25,677 bases of DNA. Origin: Oscillospiraceae bacterium. GTDB lineage: Bacteria > Bacillota_A > Clostridia > Saccharofermentanales > Saccharofermentanaceae. Each line of letters begins with the position of its first letter. Within the stretch, counting starts at the first letter, position 1. The position numbers were made by a program, and so were the translations under genes. Below the pieces are notes generated by a model. It was not told the DNA's origin. It was given only the letters and a program-made list of their open reading frames with translations, and did not search any database. Of the stretch, positions 22,693 through 25,677 are shown one piece after another. The DNA is taken from positions 1-25,677 of the forward strand of contig CADAXO010000008.1 in assembly GCA_902791885.1 (NCBI GenBank), written 5' to 3'.

Positions 22693-25677
22693 ATGAAAGA
22701 TCTTATCAGACTTTTGGAGCTGGGACCGGAATTCGAAGAAGGTCTTGGCGGATTAAAGGTCGAGAAAATCGACTATTACAAGACAGATAACCTGATAATC
22801 ATCAGAGCAAGAGGAATTAAGAGTGCAGGAGCCGATGCGCTTCTGACTAAGCTTCGTTCCGCTATGGAGAAAAGATCCGGCTGCATGGTGGATATCAGGG
22901 TGGAAGCTCCCGTGGAAAGAAGGAAGAATACTCTTGATCCGTCTATCCTTATGATCCTTGAAGAGCAGGAACAGGCTAAGAAGGCTAAGGCTGAAGAGAA
23001 GAAAAAGAAGGATGCACAGGACGCCAAGAATTCATGGGTAGCCAAGGCTAAGGAAGTTAAGGAGCAGGCTTCGAATAACGGCGAAGGCAAGGGTAAGTTC
23101 AAGCCCCGTAAGAATGACGAGTCTTTGATGGGGCGTGTTATGTCCGGTGCACCAAAGATCGATATCAAGGATCTTGATGACTACAGCCAGAATGTAAATA
23201 TCGAAGGCAGCTTCGTCATTATGGACGACCAGAAGATGGCCGATATCCTGAAGCTCTCGAAGAGCGGAAGCTGTGTTATAGCGAAGTTCTTTATCGTTGA
23301 TGCCACAGGCGGCACAAGCGCCATCATGTTCTTAAAGCCCGAGGAAGCCGATAAGTTCGAGAAGAAGTTCGGCAAGGGCGGCTATGCGGGATTCCAGGTA
23401 TCGACGAATTACGACAGAGGCGAGAAGGGTGTAAGAGTCAGTGGTATCTATGAAGCCGATCCGCCGCCTGCACGCCGTGAAGAATGTGAGTATAAAAGAG
23501 TTGAGCTTCATGTCCACTCGAAGATGAGCGAGAAGGATGCCATAAGTAACCCGGGCGACATCATGAAGCTCGCAGCTTCATTCGGTCACAGAGCTTGTGC
23601 TATTACGGATCACGGCGTTGTTCAGGGCTTCCCTGAAGCTGTTGATGCTGTTAAGGGTATCAACAAGAAAAGGGGAGATGATGAAGAGAAGTTCAAGGCT
23701 ATCTTAGGCTGCGAGGGCTATCTCGTAGATGACGGTCCTACGATCTTCTATAACCTTCCTTTCATACCCCGTAAGGATTCGGGCCTTCCGAAGCCTCCTA
23801 TGGCTGTAGGTGAGTTCGTTACAATAGCGATTGAGAAAAATGGTGATGATCCCTGTACGGATACTTTCACGCGAATCGCTGCAAGTAAGTACAGACTTAA
23901 GGGATTCCAGGGTATCAGGCCTGAAATCGAAGGTGAGACAGACGCGCAGGCGCAGGAGTTCGCATCACATGATATCGATACGAGCCTTTGGGAGCCTGAA
24001 GAGATCCCCGAGAACTTAAGAGATGAGAATCTTCCGGGTGTTCCCGATTACGGTGAGAAGGGTGCGAATCACATCATCAATATCGATGACCGCATAAGTA
24101 CGCCTTATTCCGAAGACGGTTCTTTGGTGGTTCCCGAAGAACTCGTCTATGAGCATGTTGCCGATTTCTATGCCGATGTGGAAGACATAATCTACACCGG
24201 TAAGGGAGAGCCTTGTGACTCTTATTTTCGTATGGGAGAACTCGTCGAGTTCATAGGCGATGCCTTTGTAACAGGTGAGAACATATTCGATACGTTGGGC
24301 TTCTTAAGAAGAGCCGGCTACGGTATCAATATCGAGGACCAGAAATACTACAGAAATAAGTTCAATATGCCCGCGATCTCGATCGAAGACATAAGAAAAT
24401 ATGCCTGCCCCGAGAATATAACAGTAACAGATATTGTTACCGGCAACGATCTTGTCGATAAGACTAGAAAAGATGCCCAGTTTGTAATCGATTACCTTAC
24501 TGCTGAAGGCTCGGCTGATCCTGAAGCACTTAACCTTAAGATCGGTCATAAGAGCACAGATGTATTGCTTTCCCAGGAGAGTAAGGCTTATCACATCATC
24601 TGGCTCGTAAGAAACAATCTCGGCCTTTACAATATGTACAGGCTTGTATCCGAGTCTAATGTACATTACTACTACAGAAGACCGAGAACTCCGAAGAGCT
24701 TACTTAAGTACTATAAGTCTTCGATAATCGTCGGAGGTGCGTGCGAGCAGGGTGAGATCTACCGATATGCCATGGCGAAGTACAAGGCCTGCGGTAAGGA
24801 CATTAATAAGGCTCTGGAAGCACTGAAGGAAGACGAGACATTTAAGGATATTCTTTCTCTTTACGAATATGTGGAGATACAGCCTCTTTGCAACAACATG
24901 TTCATGACAAGAAATCCCGATAAGGCTGCGGGTGAACCCATGCCTCTTAACGAGAACGATATCAGGAACACAAACATACTGCTTGCAGATGTTGCTGATG
25001 CTTTTAACCTTCCTTTGATCGCGACTACAGACTCCCACTTCCTTAACAAGGAAGACGGCATGTACCGTAAAAACATGCTCATGGATATGGGATTCGCTGA
25101 TGCCGAGATGCAGTCGGATCTTTACTTCAGAACTACTGAGGAGATGCTCGACGAGTTCTCTTACTTAGGAAGGGAACGTGCACTTGCGGCGGTCGTAACA
25201 AATACGAATATGATCGCCGATAAGATCGAATACGGCATCAAGCCTTTCCCGGACGGAACATATCCTCCTATGATCCCGAGAGCTGCTTCGGACGTAAGAG
25301 ATATCGCCTATACAAGAGCCAACAAGCTTTACAGACATAACGGGGTTCTTGATCCTGTCGTTAAGGAAAGACTCGACAGTGAGCTTAATTCCATCATCGG
25401 TAACGGCTTCGCGATCATGTACTATATCGCGTACAGACTTGTTAAGAACTCGAATAACGAAGGCTTTATCGTAGGTTCAAGAGGTTCCGTAGGATCTTCG
25501 TTTACGGCTACTATGCTCGGTATCTCCGAGGTTAATCCTCTTGTGCCTCACTACAGGTGCCCGAAGTGTAATTACGTAGAGTTTAATAACACGGGTGAAT
25601 ACGGCTCGGGTTACGATCTTCCTTTGAAGAACTGCCCCGAGTGCGGTACGAACATGCACAGGGACGGACAGGATATT
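22693..25677 (+). CDS. polC: DNA polymerase III PolC-type alpha subunit, partial, degenerate exonuclease
   Basis: From ATG 22693 (AGAGG at 22683-22687) an uninterrupted frame of 995 codons runs to the window edge. In order: N-terminal domain (about 1-85); Lys/Glu/Ala-rich linker (about 95-150); OB fold (about 160-260); first PHP part with His273-V-His275 and ITD306-H307; a DnaQ-like exonuclease region (about 374-605); second PHP part (SNVHYYYRRPRTPKS, ATTDSHFLN); the start of the polymerase core (VGSRGSVGSSF); and zinc-finger pairs CPKC and CPEC. PolC is the main replicative polymerase of low-GC Gram-positives. The exonuclease has lost catalytic residues: A379 for Asp, T534 for Asp and D589 for His, with E381 and D594 kept. 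It also carries an insert of about 70 residues between its first two motifs. The polymerase Asp residues lie beyond the window. Confidence 0.95.
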   Translation, partial: MKDLIRLLELGPEFEEGLGGLKVEKIDYYKTDNLIIIRARGIKSAGADALLTKLRSAMEKRSGCMVDIRVEAPVERRKNTLDPSILMILEEQEQAKKAKAEEKKKKDAQDAKNSWVAKAKEVKEQASNNGEGKGKFKPRKNDESLMGRVMSGAPKIDIKDLDDYSQNVNIEGSFVIMDDQKMADILKLSKSGSCVIAKFFIVDATGGTSAIMFLKPEEADKFEKKFGKGGYAGFQVSTNYDRGEKGVRVSGIYEADPPPARREECEYKRVELHVHSKMSEKDAISNPGDIMKLAASFGHRACAITDHGVVQGFPEAVDAVKGINKKRGDDEEKFKAILGCEGYLVDDGPTIFYNLPFIPRKDSGLPKPPMAVGEFVTIAIEKNGDDPCTDTFTRIAASKYRLKGFQGIRPEIEGETDAQAQEFASHDIDTSLWEPEEIPENLRDENLPGVPDYGEKGANHIINIDDRISTPYSEDGSLVVPEELVYEHVADFYADVEDIIYTGKGEPCDSYFRMGELVEFIGDAFVTGENIFDTLGFLRRAGYGINIEDQKYYRNKFNMPAISIEDIRKYACPENITVTDIVTGNDLVDKTRKDAQFVIDYLTAEGSADPEALNLKIGHKSTDVLLSQESKAYHIIWLVRNNLGLYNMYRLVSESNVHYYYRRPRTPKSLLKYYKSSIIVGGACEQGEIYRYAMAKYKACGKDINKALEALKEDETFKDILSLYEYVEIQPLCNNMFMTRNPDKAAGEPMPLNENDIRNTNILLADVADAFNLPLIATTDSHFLNKEDGMYRKNMLMDMGFADAEMQSDLYFRTTEEMLDEFSYLGRERALAAVVTNTNMIADKIEYGIKPFPDGTYPPMIPRAASDVRDIAYTRANKLYRHNGVLDPVVKERLDSELNSIIGNGFAIMYYIAYRLVKNSNNEGFIVGSRGSVGSSFTATMLGISEVNPLVPHYRCPKCNYVEFNNTGEYGSGYDLPLKNCPECGTNMHRDGQDI

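Noticed and set aside
22693..25677. polC truncated by mutation
   Set aside because: The frame is open to the last base and the sequence stops in the conserved zinc-finger region of the polymerase, so the missing part is simply beyond the window.

Overview
The window looks like chromosomal DNA of a low-to-medium GC Gram-positive bacterium of the class Clostridia. The grounds are: a PolC-type replicative polymerase directly after ispG, an infC-rpmI-rplT operon, strong Shine-Dalgarno sites (AAGGAGG, GGAGGT), group III iron alcohol dehydrogenase and DUF4214-type sequences. The genus cannot be fixed from sequence alone.

Layout. (1) 1-690: the last codons of infC, then rpmI and rplT, closed by a strong intrinsic terminator. 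(2) 691-16479: a colinear run of genes on the + strand, most of them overlapping or separated by a few bases, forming a compact nonribosomal peptide synthetase (NRPS) locus: stand-alone condensation-type protein; A-T-C protein; a second A-T-C protein broken by one frameshift; a 471-aa protein with a fucosyltransferase-like C-terminal half; A-T-TE protein; a GAF-ABC ATPase fusion; and a 1250-aa FtsX/MacB-type permease with a huge extracytoplasmic coiled coil. Read along the genes, the domains are C / A-T-C / A-T-C / A-T-TE. This equals three C-A-T modules plus a thioesterase, with the protein boundaries falling after C rather than before it. All three A domains lack the Asp that normally binds the alpha-amino group of the substrate. 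The locus therefore looks like a maker and exporter of a small three-unit acylated or ester-type product, possibly glycosylated; product identity is unknown. (3) 16506-19903: an RlmI-type rRNA methyltransferase with a leaderless-looking start, a convergent AraC-type regulator, and a divergently transcribed YqhD/BDH-like alcohol dehydrogenase. (4) 19912-21528: a two-gene unit of membrane-anchored proteins, one with an FHA domain and one with a zinc ribbon plus DUF4214. (5) 21618-25677: ispG followed by the first 995 codons of polC, which runs off the window.

The two points most worth a second look are the NRPS locus as a whole and polC. In polC the proofreading exonuclease domain is still recognisable, but three of its five catalytic positions are replaced (Asp to Ala, Asp to Thr, His to Asp) and it carries an enlarged insert. 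No tRNA, rRNA, CRISPR array or transposable element was seen. No intergenic stretch exceeds 300 bases.
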